From the NCBI GenBank assembly GCA_028279995.1, contig JANQMQ010000556.1, forward strand, positions 1 to 6,609: a DNA stretch of 6,609 bases, written 5' to 3'. Below are positions 1-6,275 of the stretch, piece after piece. Every line of letters begins with the position of its first letter. The stretch's first letter is position 1. The notes under the pieces were generated by a model. It was not told the origin of the DNA. It made no database searches and saw nothing but the letters and a program-made list of their open reading frames with translations. The translations under genes and the position numbers were made by a program. This DNA comes from Candidatus Phaeomarinibacter sp. Lineage in GTDB: Bacteria > Pseudomonadota > Alphaproteobacteria > CGMCC-115125.

Positions 1-190
1 AGATGCTTGGCAAACGCAGCAGGCCCATCGACAAGACAGTCGTGAAGGGAACCTCGCGCGACCCTGTGCGCCGGAGCAACTCGACAAAATCGATCACAAA
101 GGCCAAGGCCATGCAGATAATGAACGATGCGGCGATCGCCATGAGGGCCCGGCGACCAAAATACAGATACATGGTCCAAGGTAGCCTCAT
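1..190 (-). CDS. lptG: LPS export ABC transporter permease LptG, N-terminal part (cut by window edge)
   Basis: LptG is one of the two inner-membrane permease subunits of the LptB2FG transporter, which extracts lipopolysaccharide from the inner membrane and passes it to the LptC/LptA bridge. Only the first 63 codons are present; the frame runs open off the left edge. The visible protein starts MRLPWTMYLYFGRRAL, followed by one hydrophobic membrane segment at about residues 16-35 and then the motif DFVELLRR (about 34-41), typical of alphaproteobacterial LptG. The ATG (190-188) overlaps the lptF stop TGA (189-187) as ATGA, so the two genes are probably translationally coupled in one operon, matching the 1:1 stoichiometry of the subunits. 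The identity rests on this short N-terminus plus its place directly after lptF. The coupling helix and the periplasmic domain lie outside the window. Confidence 0.9.
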   Translation of the reverse strand, partial: MRLPWTMYLYFGRRALMAIAASFIICMALAFVIDFVELLRRTGSREVPFTTVLSMGLLRLPSI

Positions 191-1359
191 GGGCGTGTTG
201 CCTCCGCTGGCTCGGGTGGGCTGAACCTCTCACGCATGGCACGCAAACTGGCCATGGGCTTCCAGCCACCAACCATGGCGCACGCTCCGGCAAATGCCGC
301 CAGCGGAATGAAGTACTGCACGCTGATCAGGAGAGGATAGCGCGTTGCCCAGCCGACAGCAGCCAGATCCAGAAGGCGGACACCCAGCCCCAGTGCGACC
401 GTCAGCACGATGCGCTTGCCGTAGCCGCGCCTGTTGAACTCATTGGGCAGAAGACCGGCCATGGCAAAGGCTGCAAACACCAGTGCATAGAGAGGTGAGG
501 TGATGCGGGCGTGCCCTTCTGCGATCAGTTCGTTCTGATACTGGTTGTCGTAAGCCTGCGTCGTGTCCGGCCAGAGAAGTTCCGGCAAATAGCGTTCATA
601 GGCCTTGAAGTACCGTTCCTCTGCCGGGTTCTCAAACTGGGTCAGGTCAAACGCATATTTGTCGAAGTAGAGAAAATCGGTCTTCTTCTGGGCATCACGT
701 CGCTGGATGTTGCCGTTGAGCATGATGAGGCGCGGGCCATCGCGCGTGTCAATCAACTGGCCCCTGTCGGCGATGTAACTGACCGGCTTGTCCTTGTCCC
801 GATTGTCGTGGACGAGAAGGCCTTCAATCTCACCACCGGGCAGGCGATTTTCCACAAACACGGTAAGGCCGGCAGCCGGCGTCGTGAACTCTCCCGCCTG
901 CAGGAGCGACGATGCAAACTCGGTCCGCATTTCCAGAAGCACAGACCGCATGTCACGCATTGCCATGGGCAACAGCAACATATTCACAAGGTAGGCGAAC
1001 AGCATCACGGAGATCGCGCAGCCGAAAATGGACCGTGCCACCTGCCAGCGGCTCATGCCCGCGGCATACATCACCACCAGTTCGCTGTCCGAGCGCAGCC
1101 GATAAAGGCAGTAGACAACGGCAAAGAAGAGGGCGATTGGCAGAACGATCACCAGAATCGACGGGATCACCAGAACGGAGAGGTAGAGAAACACTCCTAT
1201 GTTCTGCCCTTGCTCAATGACGTCGTTGAGCAACTCGAGGGACTGGGTCAGCCAGACCACCCCGGTGAGGATGAGCATGAAGACAAGAAACGGTCCTGCG
1301 ACGAGCCGCGCCACATACGCGTCAATCTTGAAAAAACGGGATGGGTTATCGCTTGCCAT
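187..1359 (-). CDS. lptF: LPS export ABC transporter permease LptF
   Basis: LptF is the partner permease of LptG in the LptB2FG lipopolysaccharide exporter of the inner membrane (YjgP/YjgQ family). The 390-residue protein has the family architecture: three membrane segments near the N-terminus (about 20-40, 56-84, 108-131), a soluble periplasmic region (about 132-285, the beta-jellyroll position), and three C-terminal membrane segments (about 288-304, 317-335, 340-362). The block LRSDSELVVMYAAGMS at about 88-103, between segments 2 and 3, corresponds to the cytoplasmic coupling helix that contacts the LptB ATPase. A short basic, proline-rich cytoplasmic tail ends the protein. The ATG at 1359-1357 gives a normal N-terminus (FKIDAYVARLVAGPF soon after the start), but no good Shine-Dalgarno sequence precedes it. 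It is first in the operon, and lptG follows with a 4-base overlap. It is transcribed away from pepA. Confidence 0.96.
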   Translation of the reverse strand: MASDNPSRFFKIDAYVARLVAGPFLVFMLILTGVVWLTQSLELLNDVIEQGQNIGVFLYLSVLVIPSILVIVLPIALFFAVVYCLYRLRSDSELVVMYAAGMSRWQVARSIFGCAISVMLFAYLVNMLLLPMAMRDMRSVLLEMRTEFASSLLQAGEFTTPAAGLTVFVENRLPGGEIEGLLVHDNRDKDKPVSYIADRGQLIDTRDGPRLIMLNGNIQRRDAQKKTDFLYFDKYAFDLTQFENPAEERYFKAYERYLPELLWPDTTQAYDNQYQNELIAEGHARITSPLYALVFAAFAMAGLLPNEFNRRGYGKRIVLTVALGLGVRLLDLAAVGWATRYPLLISVQYFIPLAAFAGACAMVGGWKPMASLRAMRERFSPPEPAEATRP

Positions 1360-1458
1360 CTGGGCTTGTTCTGTCCGGTCCTGCAGGTCTGCCCGTAAGC
1401 ATCAAGGCCTGCGGAGCATCTTGTGTCTCAGAATAGGCAACCAACCACTGTTTTTGGT

Positions 1459-1488
1459 TAACAGCAGCTCGGTTCTCTAGGTAGTCAA
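1459..1488 (-). promoter_or_regulatory. Candidate lptF promoter
   Basis: On the minus strand TTGACT (1488-1483) is a good match to a housekeeping sigma -35 element. It is followed after 18 bases by CTGTTA (1464-1459), only a poor match to a -10. It lies about 100 bases upstream of the lptF ATG. This is an inference from motif similarity only; the -10 is weak and another start is possible. Confidence 0.28.
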
Positions 1489-1525
1489 TCCCCGCAGCAC
1501 ATTGGAAATACAGCACTTTGGAGGT

Positions 1526-1554
1526 TTGGCGAAGCCCTTAAAGCCGTGCTAATC
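1526..1554 (+). promoter_or_regulatory. Candidate pepA promoter
   Basis: TTGGCG (1526-1531) and CTAATC (1549-1554) are separated by exactly 17 bases, the usual spacing for a housekeeping promoter. They lie about 130 bases upstream of the pepA ATG at 1687. Both hexamers are imperfect. If this promoter is real, transcripts begin after the upstream GTG at 1546, which would exclude the extended pepA start. Confidence 0.25.
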
Positions 1555-1652
1555 CGCAAAATCCGCGACTTTTCGGCGCCTTTGCATCACGATTTCGATA
1601 AAGTTAACAATTCAGGGGCTTTCCACCCTGATTTGCCGCGTCACCTAAAAGC

Positions 1653-1679
1653 TGGCCTTCCTTGGAGGGCCAAGAAGGA
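1653..1679 (+). promoter_or_regulatory. pepA leader stem-loop and ribosome binding site
   Basis: Bases 1653-1660 (TGGCCTTC) pair with 1665-1672 (GAGGGCCA) around a CTTG loop: 8 base pairs, one of them a G-U. The Shine-Dalgarno sequence AAGGA (1675-1679) starts two bases after the stem and has 7 bases of spacing to the ATG at 1687. This site decides the pepA start. A second purine-rich run, GGAGGG (1664-1669), is buried in the hairpin and is too far from the ATG to serve. Whether the hairpin affects translation is unknown. Confidence 0.5.
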
Positions 1680-1686
1680 CAAATTG

Positions 1687-3177
1687 ATGAACGTAACGAT
1701 TTCCAGCAACACCCTGCCGAAAACAGGGGCCCTTGTTCTGATCGCCGTGGAAGGGGGCGGGCTTCTGCCAACTGCGCAGAGTGTCGATGATGCCATGAAC
1801 GGTGGCCTTGGCCGAGCCATCAAGGCAGCAGCCTTCAAGGGTAAGGCTGGGCAGGTTCTGGATATCGCGGCGCCAGACGGACTGAGCGTGAATCGACTCT
1901 TCGTTTTTGGCCTGGGGCCGGTGAAATCGCTTAAGACATCAGGACTGGAGACAGCCGCCGGACGCATGGTGAGTCGCCTGAACAGCGCCCGACTAAAGGC
2001 CGCGTCCATTGCCGGGGACCCCATCGAAGGCAGTGAAGTAGCTGATGGTGATGTTGCGGCGCATCTTGCAATGGGTACCCAACTTGCGGCGTACAGCTTT
2101 GATGCCTACCGGACCAAACAGAAGCCGGATCAAAAGCCGACACTGGCCAAGGTCAATGTGATGACACGAGCGCAGGCCCGCGCCAGGAAGACATGGGCCG
2201 CTCTTTCGGCTATTGGCCAAGGCATATATCTCGCCCGTGATCTTGTGAACGAGCCGCCAAATGTTCTGTACCCGGAAAGCTTTGCCAAGCGTTGCAAGGC
2301 GCTGACCTCAAAGGGGCTCAAGGTCGAAGTCCTCGGCGAGAAGCAGATGGAAAAGCTCGGCATGGGGTCGTTGCTGGGCGTCGGGCAGGGTTCCGTACGT
2401 GAAAGCCAGCTTGTTGTCATGCGGTGGGACGGCGGGGCGGCCAAGTCCAAGCCCGTGGCCTTTATCGGCAAAGGTGTGACGTTCGACACCGGCGGCATCT
2501 CACTCAAGCCCGGTGCTGGCATGGAAGACATGAAGGGCGACATGGGCGGAGCGGCTGCTGTCACCGGCACCATGCTTGCGCTTGCAGCCCGCAAGGCCAA
2601 GGTCAACGCAGTGGGCGTGATCGGCCTCGTTGAAAACATGCCGGATGCGGGTGCCCAACGTCCCGGCGACATCGTTACATCCATGTCCGGTCAGACCATC
2701 GAAATTCAGAACACGGATGCGGAAGGCCGCCTCGTGCTGGCGGATGCGCTCTGGTACACGCAGGACCGGTTCAAGCCGCGCTTCATGATCGACCTTGCCA
2801 CGCTTACTGGCGCCATTCTCGTGGCGCTGGGTGAGGAGCATGCGGGCCTGTTCTCAGACAACGACAAGCTGGCGGATCAGATCACTGAAGCCGGCAAGGC
2901 ATCGGGCGAAACGGTTTGGCGTTTGCCAATGGGGCCTGGCTACGACAAGCTCATCAAGTCCAAATTCGCAGATATGCGCAATATTGGCGGCCGTTTCGCA
3001 GGGTCCATTACCGCAGCGCAGTTCCTCGGCCACTACACCAATGGCGTTCCCTGGGCGCATCTTGATATTGCCGGCACAGCCTGGCAGTCGGGCAAAAAGC
3101 CGACGTCTCCATCCTGGGGCACCGGCTGGGGTGTCCGGTTGCTGGACCGTCTCGTCGCGGACCACTTCGAGAAGTAA
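1687..3177 (+). CDS. pepA: Leucyl aminopeptidase (M17 family, PepA)
   Basis: A cytosolic two-metal aminopeptidase that removes N-terminal residues, preferentially leucine, from peptides and takes part in peptide turnover; family members are hexamers. The 496-residue protein is close to the usual size (E. coli PepA has 503). The N-terminal M17 domain covers roughly residues 15-150 and the catalytic domain about 185-490. All expected active-site residues are visible at a constant offset of 8 from E. coli: metal ligands K262, D267, D285, D344 and E346, and catalytic K274 and R348. The family signature NTDAEGRL is at 342-349. The ATG at 1687 is preferred over the in-frame GTG at 1546 because it has a well-spaced AAGGA and gives [18 protein letters not shown], a normal family start. 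holC follows 8 bases after the stop, so the two are probably co-transcribed. E. coli PepA also binds DNA (Xer recombination, carAB control); nothing here shows that role. Confidence 0.97.
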   Translation: MNVTISSNTLPKTGALVLIAVEGGGLLPTAQSVDDAMNGGLGRAIKAAAFKGKAGQVLDIAAPDGLSVNRLFVFGLGPVKSLKTSGLETAAGRMVSRLNSARLKAASIAGDPIEGSEVADGDVAAHLAMGTQLAAYSFDAYRTKQKPDQKPTLAKVNVMTRAQARARKTWAALSAIGQGIYLARDLVNEPPNVLYPESFAKRCKALTSKGLKVEVLGEKQMEKLGMGSLLGVGQGSVRESQLVVMRWDGGAAKSKPVAFIGKGVTFDTGGISLKPGAGMEDMKGDMGGAAAVTGTMLALAARKAKVNAVGVIGLVENMPDAGAQRPGDIVTSMSGQTIEIQNTDAEGRLVLADALWYTQDRFKPRFMIDLATLTGAILVALGEEHAGLFSDNDKLADQITEAGKASGETVWRLPMGPGYDKLIKSKFADMRNIGGRFAGSITAAQFLGHYTNGVPWAHLDIAGTAWQSGKKPTSPSWGTGWGVRLLDRLVADHFEK

Positions 3178-3185
3178 TCGCGCTC

Positions 3186-3635
3186 ATGTCTGAACTGCTG
3201 TTCTACCACCTTGAGCGATCCACTCTGGAGGCTGTGCTGCCACAACTTCTGGAGAAGACACTTGAGCGTGGTTGGACAGCAGTCGTTCGTGCCGGTTCAC
3301 CTGAGCGGGTAAGTTCGATCGATGCCCATCTATGGACCTATCGCGATGACGCCTTCCTGCCTCATGGTGCACAGGGTGAGGGGCACGAAGACACACAACC
3401 GGTGTTGCTCACAACAGGAACTGAAAACCCGGCTGGCGCCAATGTTCTGTTCGCCGTTGACGGTGCGGGCATCGACGGTGTCGAAACCTATCAGCGCTGC
3501 GTCCTGATGTTTGACGGGAACGATTCAGAGGCGGTGGCGACCGCCCGTGTACACTGGAAGGCTGTTAAGGAGGCGGGTCATGACGCCACCTATTGGCAGC
3601 AGAGTGAAGCCGGGCGCTGGGAGAAAAAGGCTTAG
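3186..3635 (+). CDS. holC: DNA polymerase III chi subunit HolC
   Basis: Chi is an accessory protein of the DNA polymerase III clamp-loader complex; in E. coli it links the loader to single-stranded-DNA-binding protein and pairs with psi (HolD). The 149-residue length equals the family norm (E. coli 147). Family features are the start MSELLFYHLERS, the helix with LLEKTLERGW (21-30), LWTY at 49-52, FLPHG at 57-61, and the NPAGANVLFAVDG block at 81-93. The ATG lies 8 bases past the pepA stop with no strong Shine-Dalgarno (a weak GAGAAG sits over the pepA end), so translation may depend on coupling with pepA. Its TAG stop overlaps the stop of the convergent ABC-F gene by 4 bases. The pepA-holC order is widespread in proteobacteria and supports the call. 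Confidence 0.95.
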   Translation: MSELLFYHLERSTLEAVLPQLLEKTLERGWTAVVRAGSPERVSSIDAHLWTYRDDAFLPHGAQGEGHEDTQPVLLTTGTENPAGANVLFAVDGAGIDGVETYQRCVLMFDGNDSEAVATARVHWKAVKEAGHDATYWQQSEAGRWEKKA

Positions 3636-5566
3636 GCCTCGTTCTTTTCCAGCTCTTTGACGGCGCTCTCATATTTGTGCGTCAGCGTCATCCACGCATC
3701 TTCAGCCTTTTCAAGCTGAGACCCAAGCTCTCCGCGCGCCCGTGAAATCAGGTCGGCCTTCTTGGGATCACGCTCAAACAGGCTGCCATCTGCCAGCACA
3801 GCATCCATCTTGGCGATCTTCTCTTCCAGCTCAATGATCTTGAGTTCCGCGTCGTCCGCTTTCTTTTTCAGCGGTGCGATACCCGCGCGCTGTTGGGCCG
3901 TTGCCTTTCGTACGTCCTTGCCGCGGGGCATATCCGGCGCACGTGCGGCCTTGTCATCTGCAAGAGAGGAAGATTTGGACCCTGGCCGTCCGCGCTGGCT
4001 GAGCAGAAGGCGCCTATAGTCATCCATGTCCCCGTCAAAGGACTGAACACGGCCGTCATGGACGAGCCACAGACGATCCGCACAGGAATCAATCAGGTGC
4101 TGGTCATGGCTGATGAGGATGACGGCACCAGAGTACTCATTGATAGCATTTACCAGCTGATCCCGACCTTCCATATCCAGATGGTTGGTCGGTTCGTCGA
4201 GCACCAGCATGTGCGGCTTGTCAAAGGTCGCGATCGCTAGCAACAGGCGTGCTTTCTCGCCGCCTGACAGATCGGCCACTTTCACGTCAGCGCGCTGGCC
4301 TGAGAAGCCAATGGCACCGACACGGGCCCTCACCTGAGCATCTGTCACCTCGCCGAATTTCTCCATGCGCTGACGCATGTTTTGATAGGGCGTTAGACCA
4401 TCCGCAAGTTCATCCACCTGGTGTTGCGCGAAGTAGCCGATGCGCAGGCGTGGTGATCGGCGCAGCGTTCCGTTCGCCTGCTTGAGACGCGCGGTCACGA
4501 GCTTGGCAAAGGTGGACTTGCCGTTGCCGTTGGCGCCCAACAGGGCGATCCGGTCGTCCTGATCAATCCGCAGGGTCAACCGGTCGAGGACCGGCGGATT
4601 ATCGCCATAGCCCACCGCAGCATTTTCCATTGTGATGATTGGCGGTGGCAACAGGTCCTCAGGTCCCTGAAGACTGATCCGTGCTGAGTGTTCATCTGCC
4701 AGCACTGTTGGTAGGTCCAGCTTCGACAGCGCCTTGAGCCGGCTTTGTGCCTGCCGCGCCTTGGATGCTTTTGCCCGGAACCGCTCCACAAATGCTGTCA
4801 TGTGCTTGCGCTTGTCATCCAGCTTCTTGCGCAGCGCCAGGTCATGCGCCGCCTGCTCGGACTTCAGGCGCTGGAACCGTTCGAAATTGCCGGGGTAGTA
4901 AGAAAGGCGCCGATGCTCCAGATGCAGGATCCCGCTGGCGACCTGATCCAGCAGGTCGCGGTCATGGCTGACAATAAGCAGGGTGCGCGGGTACTTGCGC
5001 AGATAGTCCACCAGCCAGATGGTGCCTTCGAGATCAAGATAGTTCGTCGGCTCATCAAGCAGCAGCAGGTCCGGTGTCGTAAACAGCAGGGCGGCCAGAG
5101 CAACGCGCATGCGCCAGCCGCCTGAAAAGTCCCGGGTCGGGCGGGCCTGGTTCTCTTCATCAAATCCCAGCCCCGCGAGAATCGCAGCAGCTCGCGCCGG
5201 TGCGCTGTGGGCATCGATGTCCGCCAGCCGTGTGTGAACCTCGGCGATCCGGTGAGGGTCCGTTGCCGTTTCTGCCTCGGCCAGAAGTTCCAGGCGCTCT
5301 TTATCTGCCTCTAGAACGGTCTCAAGAAGGCTCTTGTCGGTGGCGGGTGCCTCCTGCTCGACACCGCCGATGCGCCAGTTCTTTGGCACGGATATGGAGC
5401 CCGCATCGGGTGGCAGGGCCCCATTGATGAGCCCGAAAAGTGTGGATTTGCCCGCACCGTTCCGCCCGACAACGCCCACATGCTTGCCTTCTGGAACACC
5501 CGCCGTGGCGTTTTCCAGCAAAACCCGCTCGCCGATGCGGTAGGTCAGGTCATTGATTTGCAGCAT
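3632..5566 (-). CDS. ABC-F family ATPase, YheS-like
   Basis: A soluble protein with two ABC ATPase domains and no membrane segments. ABC-F proteins act on the ribosome near the E site and help stalled or slow translation; they are not transporters. Domain 1 has Walker A GRNGAGKST (34-42), signature FSGGW (147-151) and Walker B LLLLDEP (167-173, catalytic E172). The charged linker (about 225-300), with FVERFRAKASKARQAQSR, is the ribosome-contacting PtIM region. Domain 2 has Walker A GANGNGKST (344-352), LSGGEK (433-438) and Walker B VLDEP (455-459, E458). A basic then acidic helical tail (about 550-644, KKKADDAELKIIELEEKI) is a probable coiled coil. The 644-residue length and the FSGGWRMR first signature resemble E. 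coli YheS (637) more than EttA. The start MLQINDLTYRIG is canonical, but no Shine-Dalgarno lies at normal spacing. The gene is convergent with holC and divergent from ndk. The exact subfamily is inferred; antibiotic-resistance function is not indicated. Confidence 0.93.
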   Translation of the reverse strand: MLQINDLTYRIGERVLLENATAGVPEGKHVGVVGRNGAGKSTLFGLINGALPPDAGSISVPKNWRIGGVEQEAPATDKSLLETVLEADKERLELLAEAETATDPHRIAEVHTRLADIDAHSAPARAAAILAGLGFDEENQARPTRDFSGGWRMRVALAALLFTTPDLLLLDEPTNYLDLEGTIWLVDYLRKYPRTLLIVSHDRDLLDQVASGILHLEHRRLSYYPGNFERFQRLKSEQAAHDLALRKKLDDKRKHMTAFVERFRAKASKARQAQSRLKALSKLDLPTVLADEHSARISLQGPEDLLPPPIITMENAAVGYGDNPPVLDRLTLRIDQDDRIALLGANGNGKSTFAKLVTARLKQANGTLRRSPRLRIGYFAQHQVDELADGLTPYQNMRQRMEKFGEVTDAQVRARVGAIGFSGQRADVKVADLSGGEKARLLLAIATFDKPHMLVLDEPTNHLDMEGRDQLVNAINEYSGAVILISHDQHLIDSCADRLWLVHDGRVQSFDGDMDDYRRLLLSQRGRPGSKSSSLADDKAARAPDMPRGKDVRKATAQQRAGIAPLKKKADDAELKIIELEEKIAKMDAVLADGSLFERDPKKADLISRARGELGSQLEKAEDAWMTLTHKYESAVKELEKNEA

Positions 5567-5640
5567 GGCGGTCAGACTTGCCCCCTAAGGGGCCCTTGCG
5601 GTGTGGCTTTTGGGTGCTTGCAGGAGTGCAACAGCGGCGG

Positions 5641-5646
5641 CTATAA
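5641..5646 (-). promoter_or_regulatory. Candidate -10 element for the ABC-F gene
   Basis: Reading on the minus strand, TTATAG (5646-5641) stands out from GC-rich surroundings about 75 bases before the ABC-F ATG. The sequence 17 bases further upstream (CTGGTG) is a poor -35. It is kept only as a weak candidate. Confidence 0.25.
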
Positions 5647-5749
5647 CCCGCGCGAATTTGCAGCACCAGATGCAGCAGACCCCGAGATCATATTTCCCAG
5701 AAAGACGGTACTTCTAAGCGTCCTTCGGCAGATGTCCACAGCCCCTTTT

Positions 5750-5764
5750 GCATTGAAGCAATGC
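5750..5764 (+). repeat. Inverted repeat in the ndk leader
   Basis: GCATTG and CAATGC form a perfect 6-base inverted repeat around AAG, and two flanking T-G wobble pairs could lengthen the stem in RNA. It sits 69 bases before the ndk ATG. It lacks a trailing T-run, so it is not a simple terminator; a leader hairpin or a small operator are both possible. Confidence 0.4.
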
Positions 5765-5833
5765 GGCAGCGCGGATTTTCGCCCATGACGGCCAGAACGT
5801 TACCGGATCGGCCAACCTGAAAGGCACCTATCC

Positions 5834-6256
5834 ATGGCTCTTGAACGCACTTTCTCAATCATCAAGCCCGATGCAACCAAGCGGAACATCACGGGCAAGG
5901 TCATTGACCGTCTTGAATCTGCCGGCCTGCGCGTCGTCGCCTCCAAGCGCATCCACATGACCAAGGAGCAGGCAGAAGGCTTCTACGCGGTCCACAAGGA
6001 ACGCCCCTTCTTCAACGATCTGGTGACCTTCATGGCCTCCGGCCCTGTCGTTGTTCAGGTGCTGGAAGGTGAAAACGCCATTGCCAAGAACCGTGAAGTG
6101 ATGGGCGCCACCAACCCGGCTGATGCGGCACCCGGCACCATCCGTGCCGATTTTGCTGAAAGCATTGACGCCAACTCCGTGCATGGTTCCGATGCACCGG
6201 AAACAGCAGCCGAAGAAATCAAATACTTCTTCTCGGACGATGAAATCGTCGGCTGA
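5834..6256 (+). CDS. ndk: Nucleoside diphosphate kinase
   Basis: This cytosolic enzyme transfers the gamma-phosphate of ATP to nucleoside diphosphates through a phosphohistidine and balances the NTP and dNTP pools. The 140-residue protein has the usual bacterial length (about 140-143). Seen directly are the start [14 protein letters not shown] with K11, the nucleotide-site region [13 protein letters not shown] (92-104), and the active-site motif NSVHGSD with the phosphorylated histidine at H117. The C-terminus is complete (FFSDDEIVG). The ATG is set by GAAAGG (5819-5824), 9 bases upstream. The gene stands alone: it diverges from the ABC-F gene and converges on purN, with 19 bases between the two stop codons. 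A strong hairpin plus T-run follows it, inside the purN end. Confidence 0.98.
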   Translation: MALERTFSIIKPDATKRNITGKVIDRLESAGLRVVASKRIHMTKEQAEGFYAVHKERPFFNDLVTFMASGPVVVQVLEGENAIAKNREVMGATNPADAAPGTIRADFAESIDANSVHGSDAPETAAEEIKYFFSDDEIVG

Positions 6257-6275
6257 TTGCCGACAAGCTGAAGCC

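Larger units (their letters stand above)
1360..1686. other. Divergent intergenic region between lptF and pepA
   Basis: This 327-base stretch separates the head-to-head lptFG and pepA-holC units and must carry the promoters of both. Visible in it are a weak minus-strand promoter candidate, a weak plus-strand promoter candidate, two GTTAAC palindromes (1457-1462 and 1603-1608), and a stem-loop directly before the pepA Shine-Dalgarno sequence. The pepA reading frame stays open upstream to a GTG at 1546, but those 47 residues do not resemble an M17 peptidase N-terminus. I see no tRNA, no riboswitch that I recognise and no convincing small gene. Confidence 0.7.
5567..5833. other. Divergent intergenic region between the ABC-F gene and ndk
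   Basis: This 267-base stretch lies between two genes transcribed away from each other. It holds a short GC palindrome near the ABC-F start (5580-5593), a minus-strand -10-like TTATAG (5646-5641), a direct repeat of TGCAGCA (about 5659 and 5671), a perfect 6-base inverted repeat upstream of ndk (5750-5764), and the ndk ribosome binding site. I could not identify a convincing -35/-10 pair for ndk, and I see no RNA gene or small coding sequence. Confidence 0.6.

Noticed and set aside
1216..1231. Near-palindrome TCAATGACGTCGTTGA
   Set aside because: It lies in the coding sequence of LptF (LLNDVIEQ) and is imperfect; codon choice explains it without a regulatory role.
511..1398. Long plus-strand reading frame (295 codons) opposite lptF
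   Set aside because: It is antisense to a full, clearly recognised membrane protein gene. Its translation is rich in His, Arg and Gln with no family motif, typical of a shadow frame.
1457..1608. Two GTTAAC sites as possible CtrA-type binding sites
   Set aside because: The alphaproteobacterial CtrA box needs TTAA-N7-TTAA. Neither site has the second half at the required spacing, and a 6-base palindrome occurs by chance.
2130..2684. Minus-strand reading frame (184 codons) opposite pepA
   Set aside because: It overlaps the catalytic core of pepA, has Pro/Ser/Arg-rich shadow composition, and no ribosome binding site or domain was recognised.
5480..5788. Possible small plus-strand gene reaching into the ABC-F/ndk gap
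   Set aside because: Its first part is the complement of the ABC-F Walker A region, and the intergenic part shows no protein-like features or ribosome binding site.
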